From NCBI GenBank assembly GCA_049115955.1, contig JAGDZJ010000002.1, positions 1-64,000 on the forward strand: 64,000 nucleotides of DNA, written 5' to 3'. Below are positions 43,459 through 52,257 of the stretch, one piece after another (within the stretch, counting starts at the first letter, position 1; every line of letters begins with the position of its first letter). Made by a program: the position numbers and the translations under genes. This DNA is from Salinispirillum sp049115955. GTDB lineage: Bacteria > Pseudomonadota > Gammaproteobacteria > Pseudomonadales > Natronospirillaceae. The notes below the pieces were generated by a model. It was not told the origin of the DNA. It saw only the letters and a list, made by a program, of their open reading frames with translations, and ran no database searches.

Positions 43459-45213
43459 ATGTCTTTCAACTCTCGCCTCCTAGTGATCGGCATCGCTCTG
43501 ATCCTTCTAGGTGGATTCCTTGCTAATCGCATTCAAACCGCCTCCGGTGAAGTCAACATCAGCTCTGTTCGCTTCGCCGGCAATGACGGCATTATCACGC
43601 ACGCGCGCTTGTACGTACCTAAAGGGGTCAGCAATAACAATCCAGCTCCAGGTATCGTTGCCACCCATGGCTACATTAACTCAAACGAAACACAATCCGG
43701 CTTTGCTATTGAATTTGCGCGACGCGGTTACGTTGTCCTTGCTCCCGACCAAACTGGTCATGGCTACTCCGACGCACCTGCTTTTGCCAATGGCTTCGGA
43801 GGAATAGATGCGCTGGCTTACATGCGAACCTTACCCTTTGTTGATTCTGACAACATTGGCCTGGAAGGACACTCAATGGGGGGCTGGTCGTCATTAATTG
43901 CGGCTGCTGTGCACCCTGATGGCTATCGCTCTGTTGTCATTCAAGGCTCTTCAACTGGCACTTTTGGTGCGCCAGACGGCACTGCGACATGGCCGCGTAA
44001 CGTAGCGGTAGTGTTCTCCAAGTTCGATGAGTTTTCCGAGCTCATGTGGGGCGTTCAAGTGCCTACGGACATTGCAGGCACTGATAAACTGAAGGCACTT
44101 TTCAATACAGCAGATGATGTTGAACCTGGCCGACTTTATGGTGATATTGACGCCGGTACGGCGCGGATTCTTTACCAACCGGCAGTGACACACCCCGGCA
44201 ATCACTTTTCAAGCGAGGCCATCGGCTACGCCATCGACTGGTTTGAGCGCACCCTAGAGGGGGGCAATGCGCTACCAGCGTCGAACCAAATTTGGATATG
44301 GAAAGAAGTCGGAACGCTGCTGTCGTTGATTGGTATGGTATTGCTGATCCCTGCGGTTGTTCCTGCCGTCGCTAACATTTCCCTGTTCCGCCCGGCCGTA
44401 GGTTCGCCTAGCGACTCCAAGCCTATCTTGGGCGGTGGCTGGTGGATCGGTGCAGTTATATTTATGGCCTTGCCTGCACTCACTTTGTTTCCTTTCAAAG
44501 GTCTCAGCGAAGCCTGGGGGTGGACTGCCAGCGCATGGCTACCGCAAAACATTACGACTCAAATCTTAGTTTGGGCGACCGGCGTAGGGGTCATTTCAGC
44601 GGCTTTATTCAGCGCTTGGCATTTTCTGCTCAATAAAAAAGAAGGCGCTACTGCACAACACTATGGCTTGGTAGGCAGCTCTGGCTTTACACCCGCCACC
44701 ATACTACACCCTCTCGGCATTGCGTTGGGTGTTGTAGGCTTACTCTATCTTTCGTTGCTGGTGACCGCTTACCTGTTTAACACGGACTATCGATTCTGGG
44801 TCTTTGCAATTAAACCATTAAGCTCGCTGCAGTTCCGAATTGCGCTGCGCTACGTAATTCCGTTCTGCCTGTTCTTCACCGTGGTAGCCGTCTTGTTGCA
44901 TGGTCAGTTGCGCCAAAGCCACTGGAGCTTCGGTCGCGAGTTTCTGATTAACTGGGCTCTGCTAATGACTGGCTATGTCGTGCTGTTATTGGTGCAGTAC
45001 ATCCCCCTGTTTCTCGGCGGTTCACTCACCATTGCCAGCGAACCACTGTGGACAATCATTGCGATTCAATTCCTGCCACTGATGACCATTGCAGCACTCG
45101 TATTCACAGTCTCGTATCGCACTACCGGCACGGTCTACACAGGCGCGTTTATCAACGGAATGTTAGTCACTGGCATTGTGGTCGCCAGTCAGGCTACTCA
45201 TTATCCGTTTTAA
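43459..45213 (+). CDS. Alpha/beta hydrolase fused to a membrane domain
   Basis: A 584-residue protein. An N-terminal membrane anchor (about 8-25) leads to an extracytoplasmic alpha/beta-hydrolase domain (about 35-275) with the nucleophile elbow LEGHSMGGWSS, an Asp-bearing segment near DQTGHGYSD and a late histidine (THPGNHFSSEA). The second half (about 285-580) is a run of roughly eight hydrophobic helices. ATG 43459 has AGG eight bases upstream. Substrate and role of the membrane half are unknown; it stands alone, followed by an inverted repeat. Confidence 0.8.
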   Translation: MSFNSRLLVIGIALILLGGFLANRIQTASGEVNISSVRFAGNDGIITHARLYVPKGVSNNNPAPGIVATHGYINSNETQSGFAIEFARRGYVVLAPDQTGHGYSDAPAFANGFGGIDALAYMRTLPFVDSDNIGLEGHSMGGWSSLIAAAVHPDGYRSVVIQGSSTGTFGAPDGTATWPRNVAVVFSKFDEFSELMWGVQVPTDIAGTDKLKALFNTADDVEPGRLYGDIDAGTARILYQPAVTHPGNHFSSEAIGYAIDWFERTLEGGNALPASNQIWIWKEVGTLLSLIGMVLLIPAVVPAVANISLFRPAVGSPSDSKPILGGGWWIGAVIFMALPALTLFPFKGLSEAWGWTASAWLPQNITTQILVWATGVGVISAALFSAWHFLLNKKEGATAQHYGLVGSSGFTPATILHPLGIALGVVGLLYLSLLVTAYLFNTDYRFWVFAIKPLSSLQFRIALRYVIPFCLFFTVVAVLLHGQLRQSHWSFGREFLINWALLMTGYVVLLLVQYIPLFLGGSLTIASEPLWTIIAIQFLPLMTIAALVFTVSYRTTGTVYTGAFINGMLVTGIVVASQATHYPF

Positions 45214-45271
45214 TAAGAGACTGGTGCACTGACGCGAGTGATTAACGATTATTTTCGTGGCTGAGCCTATA

Positions 45272-45310
45272 GGTAAAAGCAGAGAGGTTTTTTAACTTTC
45301 TGCTTTTACC
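45272..45310. repeat. Inverted repeat after the hydrolase gene
   Basis: GGTAAAAGCAGA (45272-45283) pairs with TCTGCTTTTACC (45299-45310), a perfect 12-bp stem. The T run lies in the loop rather than after the stem, so it is not a classical terminator. Confidence 0.5.
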
Positions 45311-45387
45311 GCGACACAAAATATGACTCTTCACATCCTACCGCGAGAATACTCACCCTTTCCCCAACTACAACCACCTCGGTACTG

Positions 45388-45798
45388 CTAGAAGCGATAA
45401 TTACCGCCTATACCTAGGTTATTGATCTTCGTCTTTCCTAGGATCTTCAGCAACAGATTACGGCAAGCACGCAGTACCGGATAGAGCACTTTGGCTAGGG
45501 TTCGGGAGCGAAACGACCAATAGGCCAAGCGGTTGAAGAGCCCTTTGTTGGTCCCCATCAGGGCCAGCACGTTGATGGCATCCGACCCGTAGTAAAGCTC
45601 GCTGCCGACCTTCACTACCATACCCTGATCGATATCCAAACCCCGCGCCGTAATTTCATCCATCACCGGCCCGCCTTCGCGTGCATCGACGAGCACAACG
45701 CGGCCCACCGACTCTTTAATACGCACCATGTTGCAGTAGTAGTCACAAGCTGGACACTGCTTGTCATACACCACCAGTACTTCACCGACGTTATTCAT
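45388..45798 (-). CDS. DCC-family (DUF393) thiol-disulfide oxidoreductase-like protein
   Basis: 136 residues with the DCC opening VVYDKQCPACDYYCNMVRI (CxxC plus an early aspartate) and a basic C-terminal helix region. Family members have a thioredoxin-like fold and are thought to act on cell-envelope disulfides, but a reaction is not established. The ribosome site is weak. It lies just after an SH3-like gene remnant on the same strand. Confidence 0.82.
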   Translation of the reverse strand: MNNVGEVLVVYDKQCPACDYYCNMVRIKESVGRVVLVDAREGGPVMDEITARGLDIDQGMVVKVGSELYYGSDAINVLALMGTNKGLFNRLAYWSFRSRTLAKVLYPVLRACRNLLLKILGKTKINNLGIGGNYRF

Positions 45799-45828
45799 GG
45801 CAGGCCCGCGAAAAAAGACATTACTTGA

Positions 45829-46059
45829 TTAAACATATTCCAGACATTCCCGTGGCACCCAGCCGGAGCCCTTGGTTTTATGCTCCACCCAGCACCATTG
45901 GCAGTGCTCATGGTTAACACTGAGGTGCTCACCTGAGTCGACATCCAATTCAATCGCTGAGTAGCACTTCACCGCGACACCACGAGTACCATCGTTGTTT
46001 AGCTTAATGTATTCGAGCGGAGCCCAACCGACAACGCCTCGTTGAGCTACGGTTTCGCA
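45829..46059 (-). pseudogene. 5-prime-truncated SH3-like protein gene
   Basis: An open frame of 77 codons, without any ATG, ends at TAA 45829-45831. It encodes GWAPLEYIKLN, then KCYSAIELDVDSGEHLSV and WCWVEHKTKGSGWVPRECLE, a bacterial SH3-like domain pattern. It is closed upstream by TGA at 46060-46062; an ATG lies one base out of frame at that point. The gene appears to have lost its start, or to be shifted by one base. It fills the gap between chrA and the DCC gene. Confidence 0.55.
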
Positions 46060-46080
46060 TCAGCCTTGGGGCTCTTCGTT

Positions 46081-47343
46081 CTACAGCAAAACCACCCCGC
46101 CCACAGCGGCTAAGATCACCACGCCCCATGCCGGTACTTTGCCCACCGTAAGCAACACAAATCCCGTCAGCGCTAACGCAAAAGCCATCGGATCGGTAAC
46201 GGTACTGGTCCATACAGGGGTGTAGAGCGCAGCGCCGAGTATGCCGACCACGGCGGCATTAGCACCGCGCAGAGCGGCTTGTACGGGCTGCCATTGGCGG
46301 GCTTGGTGCCAGAACGGCAACACGCCGATCAACAGCAAAAAGCCGGGAACGAACACAGCCAACAGGGCAACGGTTGCGCCGATAAGCGGGTTAAATCCGG
46401 TGGGAATTACGGTGCCCAGGTAGGCAGCGAACGTGAATAATGGGCCAGGCACGGCTTGCGCGGCACCGTAGCCAGCCAGAAAGGCGTCGGCGGACACCCA
46501 GCCGGGGGCGACGATTTCCGTTTGCAGCAACGGCAGCACGACGTGGCCGCCGCCAAACACCAGTGCACCAGCGCGATAAAAGGCGTCTGCAACGGCCAGC
46601 AATGCACTGTCGTTCACTAGCACCAGTACCGGCAACCCCACCAGCAATAAAGCAAACAGACTCAGACTGGCAATGCCGACCCACTTGGAGACGGGCTGCG
46701 CAGCGTTGTCCGCTTGCGTTACGTCGGCGCTAACTGGCTGGTCGACCGATGCGGTCAACCACAGGCCCAAGGCAGCTCCCACAACGATCGCCGCGATGGG
46801 ACCCAGTGGACCGCTCATGGCGAGCATGATCCATACCGTGACCAAGGCAATACCGGCTCGCGCGCGGTCGGGGCACAGGTTACGAGCCATACCCCAAACA
46901 GCGTGCGCGACGATGGAAACGGCCACGACTTTCAAGCCCATGATAATGCCGCCGCCGATAGGCCCCGCCATCCAGGCCGCCCCCAAGGCAAAGAGCACCA
47001 AGGCCAGTGCGGAAGGTAAAGTGAAGGCCACAAACGCTGCCAGGGCACCCAAGTATCCGGCCCGCATCAAACCCAAGGCAAAGCCCACTTGGCTGCTGGC
47101 CGGGCCGGGCAGAAACTGACACAGCGTAACGAGTTCGGCGTAGCGGGTTTCGCTCAACCAACGGCGGCGTTCCACGAATTCCGTACGGAAGTAGCCCAAG
47201 TGGGCGATGGGGCCACCGAAGGACGTTAAGCCAAGCCACAAGAAAGCCAGAAAGACTTCGCGGACACTGCCAGCGGGTTGTGGGGGGTTATGGTCAGTCA
47301 CGGCGCGCCTGTGTTCGTTGATTCCTGTTATGGCGTCCAACAT
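46081..47343 (-). CDS. chrA: Chromate transporter ChrA
   Basis: A 420-residue bidomain (long-chain) CHR protein. The N-terminal repeat has LGLTSFGGPIAHLGYFRTEF and FLPGPASSQVGFALG; the C-terminal repeat has GALVFGGGHVVLPLLQTEIV and QAVPGPLFTFAAYLG. About 10-12 helices. It exports chromate from the cytoplasm. The start has no clear ribosome site; an in-frame GTG 14 codons later is an alternative. It is 31 bp downstream of an MFS gene on the same strand and may be co-transcribed. No chrB is visible. Confidence 0.93.
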   Translation of the reverse strand: MLDAITGINEHRRAVTDHNPPQPAGSVREVFLAFLWLGLTSFGGPIAHLGYFRTEFVERRRWLSETRYAELVTLCQFLPGPASSQVGFALGLMRAGYLGALAAFVAFTLPSALALVLFALGAAWMAGPIGGGIIMGLKVVAVSIVAHAVWGMARNLCPDRARAGIALVTVWIMLAMSGPLGPIAAIVVGAALGLWLTASVDQPVSADVTQADNAAQPVSKWVGIASLSLFALLLVGLPVLVLVNDSALLAVADAFYRAGALVFGGGHVVLPLLQTEIVAPGWVSADAFLAGYGAAQAVPGPLFTFAAYLGTVIPTGFNPLIGATVALLAVFVPGFLLLIGVLPFWHQARQWQPVQAALRGANAAVVGILGAALYTPVWTSTVTDPMAFALALTGFVLLTVGKVPAWGVVILAAVGGVVLL

Positions 47344-47374
47344 ACCACAAACCAGTGTGAATTTTATGTCACAC

Positions 47375-48661
47375 CTAAATCTTCAAAACAGGGTGCGTTT
47401 CCTCCCCCTGCCATGCCAACCAAAGTGCAGAAAACAACATCGACACCGCCACGAACCAGAAGGCGGCGGTCATGCTGTTGAACAGCACCGCGACGATGCC
47501 AATACCGGCGGCACCGATGGCGTAACCCAGGTCGCGCCAAAAGCGATAGATGCCGATGGCCGAGCCGCGCCAGTTCGGCGGGGTAATGTCGGCTACAGCG
47601 GCCGACAGATTTGGGTACAGCAACGCCATGCCGAAGCCCGTTATGGCAGCAGAAAAACTCCACCACAGCATACCGTCACCCAGCACCATCAAGGCGACAC
47701 CGGCACCCGTAAGCAACATGCCGGTGACGTTGGGCTTTTGTCGACCGATGCGGTCGGACAAGGGGCCGGTGATCAACTGCGAAGCACCCCAAACCACACC
47801 GTAAATACCGATTACCCAACCCACTTGCGGCAAAGTGAGCCCTTGCTGATACAGAAATACGGGGTAGATGATCCACACCAAGGCATCGACAAACTTCTCC
47901 ACCAGACCGGCTTGGCTAATGGCGGCAAGGCGGCGGTCGCGCCAACTCATGATGGCGAACACTTCCCACGTGCTCGGTTGGGTGCTGACGTCTTTAGGGT
48001 AACGCGGCATTGGCCCTTGGTTTTCTCCGGCCGCGTGTTGGCGTGTCGCTTCGTGCGCCCACGGCAAGGATTCGACCACAGCAAAGGTCGCAACCAGTGC
48101 GAGCACCATGACCACCAAACCGAACACCAGCAGGCCCATGCGCGCGCCTAACAAGGTCGCTAAATAGGCGGTGGCAATGCCAGCGAGGGCAACACCGGCG
48201 TAACCGGCGAATTCATTCAATCCAATGGTCAGGCCACGCTGGTTGCCGTGGGTAATATCTAGCTTGATGGTTTGGGTCATCGACCAGGTTAAGCCCTGAT
48301 TCACCCCCAGTAAGACCGTAGCGAACACCACCCAGCCCCAGCTCGGTGCCCAGAACACCAACAAAGGAATCGGCAGGCCGATCATCCACCCCAACAGCAA
48401 CACCGGCTTACGGCCAATGCGCTCAGACAACCGCCCGGCGATGAAGTTCATCGCGCCTTTGACCACACCGAAGGCCAGCACAAAGGTACTGAGCAGCATG
48501 AAGGAGTCGGCGGGGACGCCGTATTCCGATTCAGCCAAAGCAGGAACAACCGTGCGCAGCAGACCAATGGTTAAACCCACCAGCAGTACTTGCGCCAGTT
48601 GCAGGATGAACTGTGCTCTATTGGCGTTGATCCCAAAGGTGTGAGTAGCGGATGTGGTCAT
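47375..48661 (-). CDS. MFS transporter
   Basis: A 428-residue 12-helix transporter: motif after helix 2 GRLSERIGRKPVLLLGW, and in the second half GPLSDRIGRQKPNVTG, both the basic-loop signature of the superfamily. Start 48661 (MTTSATHTFG) is favoured. It diverges from a second MFS gene, with a TTAGA-type dyad between them that recalls one before the persulfide dioxygenase. Exporter of a sulfur compound is possible but unproven. It precedes chrA. Confidence 0.85.
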   Translation of the reverse strand: MTTSATHTFGINANRAQFILQLAQVLLVGLTIGLLRTVVPALAESEYGVPADSFMLLSTFVLAFGVVKGAMNFIAGRLSERIGRKPVLLLGWMIGLPIPLLVFWAPSWGWVVFATVLLGVNQGLTWSMTQTIKLDITHGNQRGLTIGLNEFAGYAGVALAGIATAYLATLLGARMGLLVFGLVVMVLALVATFAVVESLPWAHEATRQHAAGENQGPMPRYPKDVSTQPSTWEVFAIMSWRDRRLAAISQAGLVEKFVDALVWIIYPVFLYQQGLTLPQVGWVIGIYGVVWGASQLITGPLSDRIGRQKPNVTGMLLTGAGVALMVLGDGMLWWSFSAAITGFGMALLYPNLSAAVADITPPNWRGSAIGIYRFWRDLGYAIGAAGIGIVAVLFNSMTAAFWFVAVSMLFSALWLAWQGEETHPVLKI

Positions 48662-48697
48662 GGTGCTGATTCCGGTAATGAACATGCCAAACGTATA

Positions 48698-48711
48698 TTA
48701 GAGTATTCTTA
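48698..48711. promoter_or_regulatory. TTAGA-type dyad between divergent MFS genes
   Basis: TTAGAGTATTCTTA: an imperfect palindrome about 37 bp upstream of the minus-strand MFS gene and about 110 bp upstream of the other. It matches the dyad at 51312-51325 at 10 of 14 positions. Confidence 0.45.
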
Positions 48712-48819
48712 TTTTTGATATAAGGCAAACGGGTGTAGTTTATGCCGTCAACCACCCGCCCCACCCAGAAACAATAAAACCTGTTATTCGGCTCACATAA
48801 TGAGCGGAATACAGATAAT

Positions 48820-50106
48820 ATGGCCGTTAAACAACTTCACGAACCTAAGCCGAGACCTCCCCTCATGAGCTTTGCCCGCGAAAAATCCAACGTCGGCTTA
48901 CTGGTCGGCAGCCAAATTTTGTTTTTGATCACCTCCATTACCGTTATGACCCTCAGCGGTGTGGTCGGTTTACATCTGGCGCCAACCCCTGCGCTGGCGA
49001 CCTTGCCCGTCACTGGCATGATGCTGGGTGCATTGGTCTTTACTTTGCCGGCTTCCCTATTGATGAAACATATTGGGCGCCGTGTAGGTTTTCTAATCGG
49101 CGCCAGTGTTGGCGGTATTGGCGGTGGTGTGGTGAGCGTTGCGGGCGTGGTCACCGGGTCTTTTTGGTTATTCTTCGCCGGTAGCCTGTTGTTTGGTTTG
49201 TACCAAGGGTTTGCCACCTACTATCGCTTTGCTGCGGCCGAAGTCGCCAGTGATACTTTTAAGCCACGTGCCTTGTCGTTAGTGATGGCTGGCGGCGTAT
49301 TTGCCGCCTTTTTGGGCCCTTGGAATGCCAGCCATTCACACGGTCTGGTCAGCCACGCGATGCATGACGCAGGCGATATGGGGATGGCACACCGACTGGC
49401 GGAAGCGACCAACGCCGGGCCTTACTTGATGTTGGCATTATTGGCCGGTTTGGCGGTGGCTCTGCTGTCGTTTCTGCGCGTACCACAAGTCATCGAAGAT
49501 GCCGCACACGGTGCCGCGCGGTCCTTCCGCGAAATTTCTCAACAAGGCGTATTTCGCGTCGCCTTGTTGTGCAGTGTCGTCGGTTACAGCGTCATGGTAT
49601 TGGTGATGACGGCGACACCGTTGGCGATGACCGCGCAAGGGTTTGCCATGAGTCACATCGCCACCGTGATGCAATGGCATGTGCTGGGTATGTTTGCGCC
49701 ATCGTTTTTTACCGGCTCGTTAATCGTGCGCTTTGGTGTGTACCGTATTTTGCTAGCGGGCAGCCTAGCCCTGTTGTTGGCGTTCGCAACGGCGTTAACC
49801 GGCACGGCGTTCGGTCACTTTTTAGTGGCCTTGATACTGCTCGGCATCGGCTGGAACTTCTTGTTCATCGGCGGCAGCAATCTGCTGACCCAAGCGCATG
49901 CCCCGGCCGAACGCGGTACTGTGCAAGGCGTAAATGACTTTCTGATTTTCGCCTTAGTGGCACTGAGTTCGTTGCTGTCTGGTGTGTTGTTCTATGCCGT
50001 TGGCTGGAGTGGCATTCAGTGGTTGATGCTGCCATTGGCAGGAGTTACGGGTGTGCTTGTGTGGTGGTACCCGCGCGCGCAGCAAGCTGAACGTGTGGCT
50101 GCTTGA
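48820..50106 (+). CDS. MFS transporter
   Basis: A 428-residue major facilitator with about 12 helices, motif SLLMKHIGRRVGFLIGA after helix 2. A histidine-rich loop ASHSHGLVSHAMHD lies in the middle of the first half. The ATG at 48820 lacks a close ribosome site; MSFAREKSN at 48865 is an alternative start. It diverges from the MFS-chrA pair. Substrate unknown. A 23-bp perfect inverted repeat lies after it. Confidence 0.85.
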   Translation: MAVKQLHEPKPRPPLMSFAREKSNVGLLVGSQILFLITSITVMTLSGVVGLHLAPTPALATLPVTGMMLGALVFTLPASLLMKHIGRRVGFLIGASVGGIGGGVVSVAGVVTGSFWLFFAGSLLFGLYQGFATYYRFAAAEVASDTFKPRALSLVMAGGVFAAFLGPWNASHSHGLVSHAMHDAGDMGMAHRLAEATNAGPYLMLALLAGLAVALLSFLRVPQVIEDAAHGAARSFREISQQGVFRVALLCSVVGYSVMVLVMTATPLAMTAQGFAMSHIATVMQWHVLGMFAPSFFTGSLIVRFGVYRILLAGSLALLLAFATALTGTAFGHFLVALILLGIGWNFLFIGGSNLLTQAHAPAERGTVQGVNDFLIFALVALSSLLSGVLFYAVGWSGIQWLMLPLAGVTGVLVWWYPRAQQAERVAA

Positions 50107-50134
50107 TCCAATACTGGTATGATCGGGAAGTAGG

Positions 50135-50218
50135 GTCTTGGAGGCTAGGACGTGTGCCTACAGCGCTCCACGGCAGGCCGAGAGTCGCGCTTTAAGCACA
50201 CGTCCTAGCCTCCAAGAC
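50135..50218. repeat. Palindromic repeat element B
   Basis: The arms, 50135-50157 and 50196-50218, form a perfect 23-bp inverted repeat. The core, GCGCTCCACGGCAGGCCGAG then AGTCGCGC, is almost the same as in element A (17054-17129), while the arms differ in sequence. It lies between two convergent genes, as element A does, and may act as a two-way terminator. Confidence 0.8.
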
Positions 50219-50241
50219 AAGCCGATGAAATGGGGCTGCAG

Positions 50242-51291
50242 CTATACCGCGGCCACCTGCTCATGCCAGCGCAGCATGCCGCCGCGCACATTAGCGACGC
50301 GCTCATGCCCGGCTTCTTTCAGGATGCTCACGGCCATGGCGGAACGCCGCCCGGAACGGCACAAGGCAACCACGGGCTTGTCGGTCGGCACTTCCGCAAT
50401 GCGCTCACGCAAATGCCCCAGCGGAATGGTCAGCGCACCGTCCACCGAACTCTCCCCTACCCATTCATCCGGTTCGCGGACATCCAACAAGGTGACGTCT
50501 TGGCGATGGGCGACCACCCATTCAGGTTCGACTTCGGGTACACCGCTGAACGTAATGCGCAGTTCGGCCCAATCTTGCTCGGCTGGCAATTGACCATCTT
50601 CCGGCATGCCAGAGCGCAAGTTCGCCGGTAAGGCTTCGGCTATTTTCTTCGGGTGCGGCAGCCTCATGGCGTCCATGTAGCCAACAAAGTCGGCCTCGAC
50701 GGCTCCGCCACCAGCGCGTGCATTAAAGGCTTTTTCTTCGGCTACCGTAGAAACCGTACGGCCTTGGTAATCGTGCGCAGGGTAGATTTTGCAGTCGTCC
50801 GGCAATGTGAAAATTTGCTCGGTAATGGACTTGAACAGCGTGGCGGCATTGCCTTGCTGGAAGTCGCTGCGGCCACAGCCACGAATGAGTACCGCATCGC
50901 CGGTGAACACCATGCTTTGATCGGCCAGCACAAAGCTGAGACAACCCGCCGTATGACCGGGCGTAGCCCGCACATCCAGCACCACGCCGGAAACGTCCAC
51001 CCGGTCGCCATCGTGCAAAGGAATGTCGACATGCTCGGCATTGTTCACTGCGGCGTTGGCGATTTGCGCACCTGTTTTCTGCTTCAGCAGCCAGGCAGCA
51101 GTAACGTGATCAGCGTGCACATGAGTATCGAGAATCAACTTCAATGTCAGCCCCAATTCATCCAACAACGCCAAGTCGCGCTGCGCTTGCTCAAATACGG
51201 GGTCGATAATGATGGCTTCGTGGCTCTTTTCGTCGGCCAGAAGATAGGTATAAGTAGACGATGTGGCGTCATAGAGCTGGCGAAAGATCAT
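50242..51291 (-). CDS. Persulfide dioxygenase-rhodanese fusion (metallo-beta-lactamase fold)
   Basis: A 349-residue protein. The N-terminal MBL domain (about 1-230) has the metal motif DTHVHADHVTA, then TPGHTAGCLSF, FTGDAVLIRGCGRSDFQQG and YPAHDYQGRTVST, the ETHE1/Blh pattern that oxidises glutathione persulfide to sulfite. The C-terminal rhodanese domain (about 255-345) has the active cysteine in CRSGRRS. It handles sulfide-derived persulfides. A palindromic site 20 bp upstream suggests a sulfide-responsive ArsR-type (BigR-like) repressor, which is not in the window. Confidence 0.9.
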   Translation of the reverse strand: MIFRQLYDATSSTYTYLLADEKSHEAIIIDPVFEQAQRDLALLDELGLTLKLILDTHVHADHVTAAWLLKQKTGAQIANAAVNNAEHVDIPLHDGDRVDVSGVVLDVRATPGHTAGCLSFVLADQSMVFTGDAVLIRGCGRSDFQQGNAATLFKSITEQIFTLPDDCKIYPAHDYQGRTVSTVAEEKAFNARAGGGAVEADFVGYMDAMRLPHPKKIAEALPANLRSGMPEDGQLPAEQDWAELRITFSGVPEVEPEWVVAHRQDVTLLDVREPDEWVGESSVDGALTIPLGHLRERIAEVPTDKPVVALCRSGRRSAMAVSILKEAGHERVANVRGGMLRWHEQVAAV

Positions 51292-51311
51292 GGCGTAGCC
51301 CTTTGTATATT

Positions 51312-51325
51312 TTAGATTAATCTAA
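51312..51325. promoter_or_regulatory. Palindromic operator before the persulfide dioxygenase gene
   Basis: TTAGATTAATCTAA is a perfect 14-bp palindrome 20 bp upstream of the dioxygenase start. Its form recalls sites of BigR-like persulfide-sensing repressors (inference). Confidence 0.55.
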
Positions 51326-51430
51326 TGTAGCACCAATACTGTGAATTGCAAGTGACTCTCATGGCAAAGCACTTGATGAAACTTCCCACACACTGCACAC
51401 ACAACGGAGCAATCTGTGTTTACAACTGTC

Positions 51431-51459
51431 CTGACGCCATGCGTGCAACTGGTTATAAT
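51431..51459 (+). promoter_or_regulatory. Sigma-70 promoter of the biotin transporter operon
   Basis: A -35 CTGACG (51431-51436), 17-bp spacer and perfect -10 TATAAT (51454-51459). Start of transcription about 51466 leaves a short leader to the ATG at 51502 and argues against an earlier gene start at 51346. Confidence 0.65.
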
Positions 51460-51501
51460 CGCTGTCCTTCTTCATTGCCATTTGCCGGATCGATTTATCC
51501 C

Positions 51502-52257
51502 ATGCCGACCAACATGTCCAGTAACACCGATACGGCCACAACGGATTCGGCGCACGCTCTGTCTTCCGGTGTGTCGTTAACCGGCGTGACGCTGCAGCGT
51601 GAAGGCAAAACCGTTTTACACGACATCAGTATAACCCTAACCGAGTCGCGCATCGGTTTGGTAGGCCACAATGGCTCCGGTAAAAGCTCATTGGTACGTT
51701 TGCTTAACGGTCTTTTGCAAGCAGATGCTGGTACGTTAAGCGTGCACGGTGCCGACCCGTGCCAAGGGCCAGAGCGCATGTCGGCGCACGTTGGGTTTAT
51801 TTTTCAAAACCCTGACCATCAATTGATCTTCCCCACAGTGCTGGAAGAATTGGCCTTTGGCTTACGCAACCAAGGCCACAAGCAGGCACAAGCCGAGTTG
51901 CTGAGCACTGACCTGCTGGACCGCTACGGCCGTGGTGAGTGGGCGCAACGCCCGGTGCATTCGTTGTCGGATGGGCAAAAGCAATTGGTGTGTATTTTCG
52001 CCGTGCTGTTGTTACAGCCCAAATTGTTGATTTTAGATGAACCGTTTTCAGCGTTGGATTTACCTACGCGCTATCAACTGCTCGACCTGCTGGCGACCTT
52101 GCCACAGCAAGTCATTATGATCAGCCATGAACTGGATACGCTGGCCGAGTTCGACCGCGTATTATGGCTGGATCAAGGCCAAGTCCGCCAAGACGGCACG
52201 CCTGACATGGTGTTGGCAGACTACCAAGCCCACGCACGAGCCGTGCGTAACCCATGA
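51502..52257 (+). CDS. bioM: Energy-coupling factor ATPase of the biotin transporter
   Basis: A 251-residue ECF A component. Walker A GHNGSGKSSL, Q-loop FQNPDHQLIFPT (the ECF-specific Q-signature), LSDGQKQLVCIFAVLL and Walker B LLILDEPFSALD, then SHELD. It drives the BioN-BioY complex. Start 51502 is downstream of a good promoter; the ribosome site is weak, and 51514 is an alternative. Its stop overlaps bioN by four bases. Confidence 0.9.
   Translation: MPTNMSSNTDTATTDSAHALSSGVSLTGVTLQREGKTVLHDISITLTESRIGLVGHNGSGKSSLVRLLNGLLQADAGTLSVHGADPCQGPERMSAHVGFIFQNPDHQLIFPTVLEELAFGLRNQGHKQAQAELLSTDLLDRYGRGEWAQRPVHSLSDGQKQLVCIFAVLLLQPKLLILDEPFSALDLPTRYQLLDLLATLPQQVIMISHELDTLAEFDRVLWLDQGQVRQDGTPDMVLADYQAHARAVRNP

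Noticed and set aside
17054..50218. The repeated cores at 17.1 and 50.2 kb as CRISPR repeats
   Set aside because: Two single copies 33 kb apart with palindromic arms and no spacers or cas genes.
51415..51428. A GTTTACAA half-site resembling BirA operators before bioM
   Set aside because: The partner half-site at the proper distance is absent.
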